Positions 44,667 to 54,933 of a stretch of DNA of 64,000 nucleotides are shown here, piece after piece. The notes under the pieces are model-generated. The model had not been told where the DNA came from, made no database searches, and saw nothing but the letters and a program-made list of their open reading frames with translations. The translations under genes and the position numbers were made by a program. Within the stretch, counting starts at the first letter, position 1; every line of letters begins with the position of its first letter. Source of the DNA: Clostridium_I sp963725425 (lineage in GTDB: Bacteria; Bacillota; Clostridia; Clostridiales; Clostridiaceae); NCBI GenBank assembly GCA_963725425.1, contig CAVRYJ010000011.1, positions 62,001 through 126,000 of the forward strand, in the 5' to 3' direction.

Positions 44667-45790
44667 ATGAAGATTGCTTTTGATGGAAGAGGTATAAACT
44701 GGTACAAAGGTACCGGTATTGGTACCTATACCGAAAATCTTCTTAAAAACCTTTTATCCATTGATAATGTAAATAAATATAGTATCTATTGGTCAGGGGA
44801 TAACTATAAAACCTTTGAGAAAACAAATTCCAGTATAAAAATGGCATCTAAAAGATATCACCGTTTTTTTCAAGAACATTATTTCCCTGCGGACATTAAA
44901 AACAATAGTATTGATATATACCATATTTCTCAAAATGGAATTGGACTTTCAGAGAATATAGATTGTTTAAAAGTGGTCACCATACATGATTTAATACCAT
45001 ATATTATGCCTGAAACAGTTGGCAAAGGTTACCTTCTGAAATTTTTAAGATATATCCCCAGAGTTATTGAATCCTCTGATGCAATAATAACCGTTTCCAA
45101 GTGTTCAAAAAATGATATTTTAAAATACTTTCCTGTTGATTCAAGCAAGATATTTGTTACACCTTTAGCTGCAGATAAAATTTATAAACCTATGGATAAA
45201 AAATACTGCAAAGATTATTTAAGCAAAAAATATGCTGTTAATAGTAATTTCATTTTATATATTGGAGGTTTTAGTCCACGAAAAAATGTAGATCTGCTTA
45301 TTGAAGCCTTTGAAATGATAAAATTTTCAGTGAAAGATGATATAAAATTATTGATATGTGGGGCTAGAAAAGATGATATAGAAAGCTTGCAAGCTCTTAG
45401 TAAAATTTCAAGCGTTTCCTCAAGTATAATTTTCACAGATTATGTTGAAGGTTATGATTTACCAATATTTTATAATGCTTGCGAGATATTTGTATATCCC
45501 TCTCTTTATGAAGGTTTTGGCCTTCCTCCACTTGAAGCCATGAGCTGTGGTGCTCCTGTTATTACTTCAAATATTTCCTCAATTACTGAAGTCGCTGGTG
45601 ACGGTGCAATACTTATAAATCCTTCAGATGTTGTCGCTCTGGCTTCTAATATGTACAATTTACTTACCAATGATGCCAAACGAAATTTTTGTCAAAAAAG
45701 GGTTTAATACAAGCTGGAAATTTTTCTTGGGTAAAAACAGCGAGAGAAACGCTTGATGTCTATAAAGTGGTTACAGAAACAGCTCCGTAG
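44667..45790 (+). CDS. GT4-family glycosyltransferase, 3' end frameshifted
   Basis: Homologous to the gene at 40419, with FYEGFGLPPLEAMSCGAPVI-type sugar-nucleotide motif (ends LPPLEAMSCGAPVI). The visible stop is at 45707. One more base near the six-A run 45694-45699 continues the frame as KKGLIQAGNFSWVKTARETL to a TAG at 45790, which matches the tail of the paralogue. ATG 44667 follows GAGGAG. Confidence 0.75.
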
Positions 45791-45834
45791 ACAAAATAGT
45801 TGAAATATATTGATTGTGATAAGTAGCAAAAATT

Positions 45835-45893
45835 AAAAAGAAGCTATGTCTCAAAATGATTTAAAAAATCATTTTGAGACATAGCTTCTTTTT
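45835..45893. terminator. bidirectional terminator
   Basis: Perfect 28-bp stem AAAAAGAAGCTATGTCTCAA... between the convergent glycosyltransferase and sugar-binding genes. Confidence 0.85.
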
Positions 45894-45897
45894 ATAT

Positions 45898-45957
45898 TAT
45901 TTTGCCCCAAGGCAAAATTTCCTTAACTCTTAACTCTTACCTTTTAGCTCTTAACTT
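45898..45957. repeat. half copy of the heptamer-array repeat
   Basis: Inverse orientation to the left half of the element at 39133. It includes TTTTGCCCCAAGGCAAAA and tandem TTAACTC units. Confidence 0.6.
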
Positions 45958-47251
45958 ATTTAGTAGTGGTATTTGAAGTTTCAAAATTATTTTGCACATT
46001 GTATATATTCTGTTTTAAATCTCCATTTGAAACCGAACTACTTATTATAGTATTTTGAAGCGTATCTCTTATTTGTGTGAAGTATTTATTATATTTTACA
46101 TCCGGAAGTCCATTAACCTGATCAATAGCTATTCTTCCTAAACTTTGATTTTTATAAAAACTGCTAGTATTATAGAGTTTAATATTATCATATGCTGAAA
46201 CATTTGAAGTTACATATCCATATTTCTCAAATTCCAAAGAAGAATTCTCATCATCTGTTGTTACATATTTTATAAACGCCATTGCTGCCTTGTTTTGAGA
46301 GGCGTTTTTTAGCCCTATTATATTTTCACCAAATTCTACTACTGCTCTATTACCACCGGGTTCAAAAGCAGGCATTTTTTCAACATTGAGCTTTCCATTA
46401 AGCCCTGGATACTTGTTTTGTATATCATATAAGGTACTCAAATCGCAAGCTAGGGACATGGTATTTCCATTAGCAAATGCATTTAATTTCCCGCCACATT
46501 TGCTATCATCATATAATATTTTACTATTATAACTATCTTGCAAAAGCTGTGCTGGTTTAATAGAATTTTCTAAATCCACCTTATCCGAACTATTAAAATA
46601 ATTAATACCTAATTGATGTATTCCTATATTATAAAGCACACTATTATTAAAATAATCTATAGAAAGCATTCCCTTTCCAGCTGCCTTAACTGCTGGATTT
46701 GCCCCAACATTTAAATATTGACTCCAATATTTTATATCCTCTGATTTAATATTTAAACCTTCCAATATATCCTCTCTATACACCATAAATACAGGATCCA
46801 CATACCAAGGGAATGCATATACCTTACCATTGTATGTTGAATTATATATCTGATATTTAATATATCCATTGCTTTTAAATACTGATGTACTAGCTGCATC
46901 AAGTAAATTATCCTTAAACTTATCAACAATTGTTGGTACATCTTTATCCTCTAACGTCATGATATCAGGTAATTTTGACTTATCTTTTAAATTTTTAGAG
47001 AGTTTATCTTCTATTGTATTTATATCAGATACCTCTATATTTACATCCACCTTTGGATTTTTCTTCTTAAAAAGCTTAGCTTCATCATTTAGTAGCGTAG
47101 CATCCCTATTGGATGCCCATATAGTAACTTCTCCCTTTAGTACACTATTATCATTATTAGTAACCTGTTTAGTATTTTGAGTACATGAAGATACACTGAT
47201 ACTCATAATTATTAAAATTAAAATTGTTGTTATTTTTCTCATCCTATTCAT
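45956..47251 (-). CDS. sugar ABC-transporter substrate-binding lipoprotein, orphan
   Basis: A lipobox VSSC after a hydrophobic stretch (IILTTILILIIMSISV-type) indicates a lipid-anchored protein on the outer face. The body matches family 1 extracellular solute-binding proteins (GEVTIWASNRDATLLND, PWYVDPVFMVYREDIL, AAMAFIKYVTTDDE). No permease or ATPase gene is adjacent, so it must share a transporter encoded elsewhere or act as a sensor. ATG 47251 is set by AGGAG spacing. Confidence 0.75.
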   Translation of the reverse strand: MNRMRKITTILILIIMSISVSSCTQNTKQVTNNDNSVLKGEVTIWASNRDATLLNDEAKLFKKKNPKVDVNIEVSDINTIEDKLSKNLKDKSKLPDIMTLEDKDVPTIVDKFKDNLLDAASTSVFKSNGYIKYQIYNSTYNGKVYAFPWYVDPVFMVYREDILEGLNIKSEDIKYWSQYLNVGANPAVKAAGKGMLSIDYFNNSVLYNIGIHQLGINYFNSSDKVDLENSIKPAQLLQDSYNSKILYDDSKCGGKLNAFANGNTMSLACDLSTLYDIQNKYPGLNGKLNVEKMPAFEPGGNRAVVEFGENIIGLKNASQNKAAMAFIKYVTTDDENSSLEFEKYGYVTSNVSAYDNIKLYNTSSFYKNQSLGRIAIDQVNGLPDVKYNKYFTQIRDTLQNTIISSSVSNGDLKQNIYNVQNNFETSNTTTK

Positions 47252-47365
47252 TATCATTGCTCCTAATTTATCAAATTGCCTACACTCATAATTCTAATTT
47301 TACGTAATGAAAATGTCCACACTTTTTGAAATTAGTTACAATAGCTTCACTAAAAGTTATAATAT

Positions 47366-48741
47366 TTATATTTTGGACATATCATAATTTCCTTCTTCGT
47401 CAAAAACTTCCTTCCAAGCTTTTGCAGCTTCAGGCTTAAACCCTTCTGAAAGTTTATCCAATTCATACATAAACTCAGGATCTTCTATCATTCTTGCAGC
47501 ACTTGGATGAGTTGGATATGCTCCCGTTTTTTCCACAACTTCCCTTATAACATTTGTGTTGTCAATCATCATGCACGGTAATAACAGGTTTTCATTATAA
47601 GGTTGTCTATTCCTTAATTCTTTAAAATATTCAGTTTTGAATGCTTCTTTTAAAGGTTTGTCCTTAATATTGCAAGTAGCAAAATGGGCAAAAATACATG
47701 GTTCAACGTCTTCCTTAGAATTTATATGGCAAAAATATTTTCCAGCTATACAACCTCCAACATAAGGAGCATCATTAAAAAAATCCAATGTGAAATATGG
47801 TTTTTCCGTCCTTAGTTTTCTTGTTCTTTCACCAAGATATAACCTTTGCTCCGGCGTAAGCATATCCTTTACACTAGGATTTTCACCCACTGGCATGTAT
47901 AGAAAATACCAGCTCATCCTTGAACCTTTTTCAATAAGCATATCAATAAATTCATCGGAAGTAACTGTATTTATGTTATTTCTTGTAGTTGCAGAAGAAA
48001 CACCAAACAGAATTCCTCTGTCCTTTAGCATATCCATTACATTAATAACCTTTTTAAATACACCCTTTCCCCTTCTACCGTCCGTATCTTCTTCAAAACC
48101 TTCAAGTGAAAGCATTGGAATTACGTTACCTAGTTTTTTAATTCTGTCTGCTACCTCTGGTGTAATCATTGTGCCATTTGAAAATGGGGTAAACATAACA
48201 TCGCTATACTTTTCATATATGTCTAGCATGTATTCATTTATAAAAGGCTCACCACCCAAGATTATAATATAATATACTCCCAGTTCTCTAGCTTCTTTAA
48301 CTAGTCTATCCACTTCTTCTCTAGCTATGTCATCTTTTTTGCTATAATTTCCTGCATAACAACCTGTACACCTTAAATTACACCTCATAGAAGGACTTAA
48401 GAGGATTATTAATGGTACTTCTCCTCCTTCCTGTTTAAGCTTTGCCCTTTGATCTTTTCCAAACCATACTGCATTTGCAAAAAAATTTGTGAAGAATTTT
48501 TTAAGGCAACTTTTATCCGTATTCTTTAATATACTTTGTACATATTCCTGCGTTATCATATTTTCCTTATAGAAGTTGTATACAAAATCTATCCTAGCTT
48601 TTTCATCAGGGTATTTAATGGTTTTTTTAACTAGTGAGAATATTTTTTCAACATTTTTCTCCGGATCTTTATCCAAGAGTTCCACCGCATTATTAACTAA
48701 AGCTTCTCTTACGTTTTTTGAATATTGTCAATGAAATTCAT
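47366..48741 (-). CDS. radical SAM protein, 5' frameshift
   Basis: The radical SAM cluster motif is CNLRCTGC near residue 110-120 of the joined protein, with ILGGEPFI downstream and a Cys-containing C-terminal part (CIAGKYFCHIN) that could bind a second cluster. The natural start is ATG 48741 with GGAGGG upstream. A six-T run at 48714-48719 (six A on the coding strand) needs one more base for MNFIDNIQK to continue into NVREALVNNAVELLDK. The visible open frame otherwise starts near 48685. Substrate unknown. Confidence 0.75.
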
Positions 48742-48968
48742 TTAAAGCCCTCCTTAAGAACTATTAAACAGCATGTTCAATTTTTTTTCATATAACAATA
48801 TATATTTATCTGATGGCTAAAAAATTCACAAAACATCAAAAAAATAAGTATAAAACATACATATGTTCCTATTTCCAGTTTTTAAGTTCTTAAAGCATAT
48901 CCTCAATTGAAACACCTATATCAATTAGTGCTCCTAAATTCATATCTCAACTTATACCAGAGAAACAA

Positions 48969-49880
48969 TCATAATACATCTCCTGACCTATTAGCTTCAT
49001 CCTTAATTATAGTTCTAATCTTAGCTCTAGATAAAACTACTCTTAAATTTATCACAATCATTCCTGTAAATATTAATCCGCAACCTATTAATGTTCGACC
49101 AGTTAATCTATCGCCTATGAAAATTGAAAAAATAGCTCCAAATACTGGTTCCCCCAAATAAATTACGGCTGCATGTGCAGGACTTGTATATGGTTGCATT
49201 TTATTTTGAATTGAATATGCAACTACTGTACAAAAAATTGCGGTAAATACAATTCCAAAAACCGATACCGAGTTAAATTTGAACTGGAAGTGCTCAATTA
49301 AACCTGACGGTATAATTGAAAAAATCCCTGTAGCAAAAAATTCAACAAAAGTGAACAAAAGAAGATCAACCTTATGTGCATATTTATCCACAAGTAAGAT
49401 TTGCACTGAAAACATAAATGCACCGATAATTGTTATTCCATCTCCAAAATTCAGTGCCATATTGCTGTTTATTGACATTACACCAAGACCTATTATTGAA
49501 AAAATCACTCCAATAATTATCTTAGTATCAGGTATTTTTTTATATATTATCGCAACTAGAATCGGTACTATTGCAACATTTAATCCAGTAATAAACCCAG
49601 ATTTGCTGGGTGTGGTATACAAAAGTCCTGCTGTTTGGAATATAGTCCCCAAAAATACTGTAAGTCCAACTAATAGTCCAGCTATCACCGTTTCTCTATT
49701 TATATTTTTCAGTCTTTTAAAACAAATAATTAGTAAGATTATAGATGCTAAAAGGTACCTCAACATCACGAATGAGTATGGTGGAAAGGACTTTAATGCT
49801 AAACTTACTATTGGGAAACTGGAACCCCAAGCAACCGTTATAAAAAAGAGGCATATGTCAGCCTTAAATTCTTTATTCAT
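48969..49880 (-). CDS. EamA-family (DMT) transporter (303 aa)
   Basis: Ten hydrophobic segments form two EamA repeats (VAWGSSFPIVSLALKSFPPY; AVIYLGEPVFGAIFSIFIGD). The protein probably exports small metabolites or amino acids. The stretch 48742-48968 next to it holds no gene. Confidence 0.8.
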   Translation of the reverse strand: MNKEFKADICLFFITVAWGSSFPIVSLALKSFPPYSFVMLRYLLASIILLIICFKRLKNINRETVIAGLLVGLTVFLGTIFQTAGLLYTTPSKSGFITGLNVAIVPILVAIIYKKIPDTKIIIGVIFSIIGLGVMSINSNMALNFGDGITIIGAFMFSVQILLVDKYAHKVDLLLFTFVEFFATGIFSIIPSGLIEHFQFKFNSVSVFGIVFTAIFCTVVAYSIQNKMQPYTSPAHAAVIYLGEPVFGAIFSIFIGDRLTGRTLIGCGLIFTGMIVINLRVVLSRAKIRTIIKDEANRSGDVL

Positions 49881-49980
49881 GAATATTACCTCCTTGTACT
49901 GTATAAAAAAATTATATATACTCCATTATAGCAATATGAAATAAGTTTTAATAGCTACAAAAGTTTTAATTTGACATAAA

Positions 49981-50036
49981 TTAAAAGCTACTGAGTTAAA
50001 ATGATTAAAAAATCATTTTAACTCAGTAGCTTTTAA
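49981..50036 (-). terminator. terminator of the nadABC operon
   Basis: Perfect 26-bp stem with an AAAA loop directly after the nadC stop codon. Confidence 0.85.
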
Positions 50037-50039
50037 AGT

Positions 50040-50876
50040 TTATAGTCTCACCAAATTTTTCATACTTAAATCCAAAATTTTAGCTGAATGTGTTATAAAC
50101 CCGGTGGAGATATAATCAACACCTGTCTTTGCCAAATCTTTTATGGTATTAAGCTCTACATTACCTGAAACTTCTGTTAGAGCCTTACCATCGATTAGCT
50201 TTAATGCTTCGCGTATTAGCTCCAGATTCATGTTATCAAGCATTATAATATCTGCTTTTGCGTGAATTGCTTCTTTCACTTGTTCAAGGGTTTCTGTTTC
50301 AACTTCTATTTTTTTAACAAATGAAACATATGATCTAACCATATTGATGGCGTTTTTTATTCCGCCTGCTGCTGCTATATGATTATCCTTTATTAGCACA
50401 CCATCACTTAAATTGTATCTATGATTTCCCCCGCCACCAATTTTAACTGCGTATCTTTCCAAAATCCTTAAGTTTGGTGTAGTCTTTCTTGTATCCAAGA
50501 GTTTTGTACTAGTGCCCTTTATCTCCTTCACAAATTTATTAGTTAAAGTGGCCACTCCGCTCATCCTTTGCAATAGATTAAGAGCTATTCTTTCACCACT
50601 TAAAATAATTAAAGTTGAACCTTCAAGTTTTGCAATTATCTGTCCATTTTTTATATTTTCCCCATCGGAAACTAAAAATTCTACATCTACTCCTCCCAAA
50701 ATCTCAAATACTCTCTTAAACACATGTATTCCACATAAAATACCATCCTCTTTTGCTATTAAATCTACCTTACAGTTTTCACCACCCTTAATAATGGCAT
50801 TAGTTGTTATATCTTCATAAGCTCCATCTTCTAAAAGTGCATTTTTTATTATTTTGTCAACTATTAATGAGTTCAT
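50040..50876 (-). CDS. nadC: quinolinate phosphoribosyltransferase (decarboxylating)
   Basis: Third enzyme of de novo NAD synthesis; converts quinolinate and PRPP to nicotinate mononucleotide. The signature LDTRKTTPNLRILERYAVKI followed by GGGGNHRYNLSDGVLIKDNH is intact, and 278 residues is a normal length. It overlaps nadB by 20 bases. Confidence 0.93.
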   Translation of the reverse strand: MNSLIVDKIIKNALLEDGAYEDITTNAIIKGGENCKVDLIAKEDGILCGIHVFKRVFEILGGVDVEFLVSDGENIKNGQIIAKLEGSTLIILSGERIALNLLQRMSGVATLTNKFVKEIKGTSTKLLDTRKTTPNLRILERYAVKIGGGGNHRYNLSDGVLIKDNHIAAAGGIKNAINMVRSYVSFVKKIEVETETLEQVKEAIHAKADIIMLDNMNLELIREALKLIDGKALTEVSGNVELNTIKDLAKTGVDYISTGFITHSAKILDLSMKNLVRL

Positions 50877-52167
50877 TCTTTTTCTCCCCTAGCACCTTGT
50901 TAAATGCCTCTAGTGCACATTTAAAATTTGAGTGAATAACGATTTCTGCATCTTTAATATTAATTTTCTCTTTTAAATTTACCATGCTAGTGTTTCCAAT
51001 CTTCTTGTTTATATCCATAGCCGCTCTTCTGGAGAATACAAGTCCCTCTAAGAGAGAATTACTTGCAAGCCTATTTGCTCCATGAACCCCTGTACAGCTT
51101 ACCTCTCCACAAGCGTATAGATTGTCCATAGATGTTTTAGAGTTTAAATCCACATCTATTCCACCCATAAAATAGTGTTGGACTGGCGTAACTGGTATAT
51201 GCTGCTTTGTTATGTCAATGCCTCTTTCTTTACACCCATTAAAAATTCCTGGAAATCTATTTTTTAAAAAATCATTTTCCATATGGCTTAAATCAAGATA
51301 TACACACCTAGAATCCGTCTTTTTTTCCTCTTCCCATATACTATTTGAAACTATATCTCTAGGAAGAAGTTCATTTACAAAACGCTGATTGTTTTTATTT
51401 ATAAGTTTTGCTCCCTCACCTCTTAATGATTCAGAAATAAGGAATCTTCTATTTTGAATATCTTTTTCATACAATGCTGTAGGATGAAATTGAACATAAT
51501 CCAGATTTGCCACCTTAATTTTGTTTTTTAGGGCAATGGCTATTCCATCTCCAGTACTACATCTTCTATTTGTGGAATTTGTAAATAACCCACCAATTCC
51601 TCCAGAAGCAAGAATAGTAAATTTCGAGTGTATATTCTTAGCATCACCATCTTTTACTACTGTTCCACCAACACAAATATCCTCATATTTTAATATATCC
51701 ACCAAAACCGTATCTTCATATACAGTAATGTTGTCTCTTTTCTTAACTTGATTAAATAAAGTTTCAAAAACTATCTTTCCAGTAACATCTGAAGAATGTA
51801 CTATTCTATTTATGCTATGGGCCCCTTCTCTTGTGTAATCAAAAATCTCTCCAGCCATATCAAATTCCATGCCAAGTTTCATAAGGATATCTATGTTTTC
51901 TATTGATTCTTCTGCCAAAACTCTTACAGCTGCCAGCCTATTTTTTTCTTTACCGGCTTTCATTGTATCCGCTATAAAAAGGTCAATATCATCTTTATCC
52001 CTTGCTTTTGAGATTCCTCCCTGAGCAAGGTAGGTATTACAATCATCTGCTTTAGTTTTTGAAATAAGCATCACTTTATATCGTCTATCAATGTTTAGTG
52101 CTGCAAACATTCCTGCAACCCCACAGCCGACAACAAGCACGTCTGAATATAAATCCATCTTAATCAC
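50857..52167 (-). CDS. nadB: L-aspartate oxidase
   Basis: Flavoprotein that oxidises aspartate to iminoaspartate for NadA. The FAD-binding GCGVAGMFAALN and the signatures THREGAHSINR-like (YTREGAHSINRIVHSSDVTG) and RRFLISESLRGEGAKL are present. At 436 residues it is shorter than the E. coli enzyme (about 540), lacking most of the C-terminal helical domain, as in other clostridia. It overlaps nadA by 8 bases. Confidence 0.92.
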   Translation of the reverse strand: MIKMDLYSDVLVVGCGVAGMFAALNIDRRYKVMLISKTKADDCNTYLAQGGISKARDKDDIDLFIADTMKAGKEKNRLAAVRVLAEESIENIDILMKLGMEFDMAGEIFDYTREGAHSINRIVHSSDVTGKIVFETLFNQVKKRDNITVYEDTVLVDILKYEDICVGGTVVKDGDAKNIHSKFTILASGGIGGLFTNSTNRRCSTGDGIAIALKNKIKVANLDYVQFHPTALYEKDIQNRRFLISESLRGEGAKLINKNNQRFVNELLPRDIVSNSIWEEEKKTDSRCVYLDLSHMENDFLKNRFPGIFNGCKERGIDITKQHIPVTPVQHYFMGGIDVDLNSKTSMDNLYACGEVSCTGVHGANRLASNSLLEGLVFSRRAAMDINKKIGNTSMVNLKEKINIKDAEIVIHSNFKCALEAFNKVLGEKKNELINS

Positions 52168-53071
52168 TTCCTAAAATAAGCATATTTTCTAAAGCCTTTG
52201 CCGCTTTTTGTCTAATATCTTCGTTTATTTTTATTTCGTATTTTCTATCTAGAAGACTGCTGTATACATCCTCCAATTCTGTCTTTTTCATATTTTTACA
52301 AGTCATTCCTCTTATTGATAAAAACTCCTTACTAGGGTTTTCATTTTTTAATCTATGAAGAACCCCCTCTTCAGTAACAATCAAAAATTTATCATTATTG
52401 CTCTCTCTGGCAAAATTTATTATTCCGCTTGTGCTTCCGACATAGTCCGCAAGACTCCTCACTTCACTTTTGCATTCAGGATGTACCAAAACCTTGGCAT
52501 CTGGATTTTCTTCCTTTACCATTAAAATATTGTCAGCGGTAATTCTATTATGCACACAACAATGTCCATCCCATAAAATGATCTTTTTTTCTGGAACATA
52601 TTCCTGCACATAGGATCCCAAATTTTTATCTGGAGCAAATATTATTTCATGGCCATCAATTTTCCTTACTATTTTTATTGCATTAGATGAAGTACAACAA
52701 ACGTCTGAAATTGCCTTCACTTCAACTGAAGAATTTACATAAGTAATCACCTTAGCTTTTGGATGCTCACTTTTCATCTTCAAAATCTGATCTACTTCTG
52801 CCATATCAGCCATTGGACATCCTGCTTCCTTAACTGGTAATAATACTGTTTTCTCTGGTGATAAAACCTTAGCACTCTCTGCCATAAACCTTACACCACA
52901 GAAGACTATCATATCTGCTGCGTTTTCTTTAGCCTTTCTGCTAAGTTCAAAGGAGTCCCCTACAAAATCAGCAATATCCTGAATCTCGCTAGCTTGGTAA
53001 TAATGAGCTAAGATTATAGCATTTTTTTCTTTCTTAAGCTTTAGTATCTGGTTATTTAAATATAACGACAT
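52160..53071 (-). CDS. nadA: quinolinate synthase A
   Basis: 4Fe-4S enzyme that condenses iminoaspartate and dihydroxyacetone phosphate. AHYYQASEIQDIADFVGDS, FCGVRFMAESAKVLSPEKTV and CPMADMAE are family hallmarks, and the three cluster cysteines can be placed in CGVRF, CCTSSNAIKI and GMTCKN. First gene of nadABC. Confidence 0.93.
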   Translation of the reverse strand: MSLYLNNQILKLKKEKNAIILAHYYQASEIQDIADFVGDSFELSRKAKENAADMIVFCGVRFMAESAKVLSPEKTVLLPVKEAGCPMADMAEVDQILKMKSEHPKAKVITYVNSSVEVKAISDVCCTSSNAIKIVRKIDGHEIIFAPDKNLGSYVQEYVPEKKIILWDGHCCVHNRITADNILMVKEENPDAKVLVHPECKSEVRSLADYVGSTSGIINFARESNNDKFLIVTEEGVLHRLKNENPSKEFLSIRGMTCKNMKKTELEDVYSSLLDRKYEIKINEDIRQKAAKALENMLILGSD

Positions 53072-53092
53072 TTTATTGTGCCCCCTATTTAG

Positions 53093-53148
53093 TATACAGC
53101 TGTATATACACTTTATATTAATATATCACTATGACTTTACATTTTCAA
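53093..53148 (-). promoter_or_regulatory. nadABC promoter and operator
   Basis: On the minus strand TTGAAA (53143-53148) and TATATT (53120-53125) are 17 bases apart. A perfect 14-bp palindrome TATACAGCTGTATA (53093-53106) lies near the expected transcript start. It is a candidate site for an NAD-responsive repressor such as NiaR; the protein is not identified here. Confidence 0.6.
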
Positions 53149-53232
53149 CACTTAAACTATTCTTTGATATACTGGTAGAACCTAAATAGGCATAACTACT
53201 GAAAAAATTTTGAATAAGACATCTAACCCCCA

Positions 53233-53298
53233 ATAGATTTAGGCCTAAAAGCTCACATCATTACTAAAACAATGCTAAACCTTTAAGCCTAAATCTAT
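53233..53298 (-). terminator. long inverted repeat after the DUF2680 gene
   Basis: ATAGATTTAGGCCTAAAAG pairs with CTTTAAGCCTAAATCTAT around a 29-base loop. It probably ends the gene at 53320 but could also be a short mobile remnant. Confidence 0.5.
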
Positions 53299-53319
53299 AT
53301 AAAAAACTACATAATTGTT

Positions 53320-53790
53320 TTATTTATTCGCTTTGCTATAAACATCTTTTTTATTTAAAGGTTTACTACACCTATTATCCCTTAACTTTCCATCCCACTT
53401 CTCAATTCTTTCTTTAAAATGATTTTTTATTTCTTCGCCTTTTTCCTTAGTTATAGTTCCCCTTTGTACCTCAGCATCTATGTATTTACTTTTTTCTTCT
53501 ATCATTAATTTCTTTACATCTGCTTCTGAATGTCCCTTTTCCTTTGCAATATCAAAAAGAGTTTTGCCTGATTTTCTTCCATTCTCTATATCCTCTTTAG
53601 TTATACCTAACTTTTCAAAAATATTTGTTTTAATTATAAACTTCTTACAGCCACCTTTGTTAATCATACTACTATTACTTACATTTTTATGATTGCCAGC
53701 ATCTGTTTTTATAGAAGCATAGACTGTTATATTTCCAGCAAGTACAAGGCAAATAGCTATAGCTGAAATATTCTTTAAACTTTTAATCAT
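53320..53790 (-). CDS. secreted DUF2680/YckD-like protein
   Basis: ATG 53790 follows GGAGG at a good distance; an upstream start would be longer. A signal peptide (IKSLKNISAIAICLVLAGNI) is followed by an all-helical domain with repeating patterns ITKEDIENGRKSGKTLFDIA and IDAEVQRGTITKEKGEEI. These resemble DUF2680 proteins of firmicutes. Function unknown. Confidence 0.7.
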   Translation of the reverse strand: MIKSLKNISAIAICLVLAGNITVYASIKTDAGNHKNVSNSSMINKGGCKKFIIKTNIFEKLGITKEDIENGRKSGKTLFDIAKEKGHSEADVKKLMIEEKSKYIDAEVQRGTITKEKGEEIKNHFKERIEKWDGKLRDNRCSKPLNKKDVYSKANK

Positions 53791-53853
53791 AATGGCACCT
53801 CCAGTAAACTTTATTACTAAGGTAGTATAACCAACATTCAAAAAAATATTATA

Positions 53854-54540
53854 TTATAATTTTCTCAATTCTTCCACTTCATCATTGGTAAGCCTTCGCC
53901 ACTTTCCAACCTCAATTCCATGAATTTTTATATTTATTATTCTAATTCGTTTTAACTTTATTACTTTATAGCCAAAAACTCCACTCATTTTTCTAATTTG
54001 TTTATTTAATCCTTGTGTTAATATAATTGAAAAAGTATCATTACAAACTCTAGTTACCTTGCAAGATTTGGTTTTAACCTCCGAGATTTCTACTCCTTTG
54101 GACATGCTTTCTATGAAAAAATCATCGTAAGGCTTATGTAAAGTTACTATATATTCCTTCTCATGTCCATTTTCTGACTCTAAAACTTTATTTGCAAGAT
54201 CCCCGTCGTTAGTCATAAGTATCAATCCCTGTGACTCTTTATCTAGCCTTCCTACAGGAAATATGTATTGTGGAAAATTCAAAAACTTTATTATGTTATT
54301 TGGGACTTTACTTTCAGCAGTACAAATTATGCCCACTGGTTTATTTAATACAATATAGACCTTATCCTTCACGGGAATAGGTTTATTGTCAATTAATATT
54401 GTATCTGTGTTCTCTACCCACTGACCTTGTATACAAGGTTTGCCATTAACTGTAATTCTATCATCTTCAATAATTCTATTAGTTTCTCTCCTTGAACAGA
54501 ATCCAAGATTACTGAGCATTTTATTTATTCTCATTTTCAC
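53854..54540 (-). CDS. rluF: 23S rRNA pseudouridine synthase, RluF type
   Basis: An N-terminal S4 RNA-binding domain (RINKMLSNLGFCSRRETNRI) and a RsuA-type catalytic domain with PVGRLDKESQGLI (catalytic Asp in GRLD) and ILTQGLNKQIRKM. The last motif and length (228) fit the RluF subgroup, which modifies the 2604 region of 23S rRNA. Confidence 0.85.
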   Translation of the reverse strand: MKMRINKMLSNLGFCSRRETNRIIEDDRITVNGKPCIQGQWVENTDTILIDNKPIPVKDKVYIVLNKPVGIICTAESKVPNNIIKFLNFPQYIFPVGRLDKESQGLILMTNDGDLANKVLESENGHEKEYIVTLHKPYDDFFIESMSKGVEISEVKTKSCKVTRVCNDTFSIILTQGLNKQIRKMSGVFGYKVIKLKRIRIINIKIHGIEVGKWRRLTNDEVEELRKL

Positions 54541-54603
54541 CCCTAAATGGAACTCATATTGTTTAAATCCATTAATTTTACTATGATTAAATACATGTAT
54601 TTT

Positions 54604-54927
54604 CTATTTTGACAGAATGCATAGGACAACTACCGCTATTGAAATAGCCAACCTCATAAAATGATGTCTTATGTTTATTCTTCCATACATTTTCATGCCA
54701 TTATTAATTGCTGATACATGTATGCTAGCGACTCCTGCGAAAATTAGATATATTAATTTTGTTATAGGTGCTGTAATTACAAGTATTCCACCAATAAACA
54801 TTAAAACCCCAGACCATACATTTGTGCCTGTTTTTTTATAATTTATTGCAGCTACACTCCCTGCAAATATTGACGAGCCGCCATAGAGGATAGATACAAT
54901 TATTAAAGTAATAGAATAAATATTCAT
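54604..54927 (-). CDS. small integral membrane protein (107 aa)
   Basis: Three or four hydrophobic segments (about 5-27, 37-55, 58-75 and 88-104). No recognised family. Co-oriented with the MerR-methyltransferase gene upstream (6-base gap), so probably in its operon. Confidence 0.6.
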   Translation of the reverse strand: MNIYSITLIIVSILYGGSSIFAGSVAAINYKKTGTNVWSGVLMFIGGILVITAPITKLIYLIFAGVASIHVSAINNGMKMYGRINIRHHFMRLAISIAVVVLCILSK

Positions 54928-54933
54928 CTCGCT

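Noticed and set aside
45835..50036. The two long perfect hairpins (45835-45893, 49981-50036) as mobile repeats
   Set aside because: They share only a short core and are each placed exactly at gene ends, so terminators are the simpler reading.
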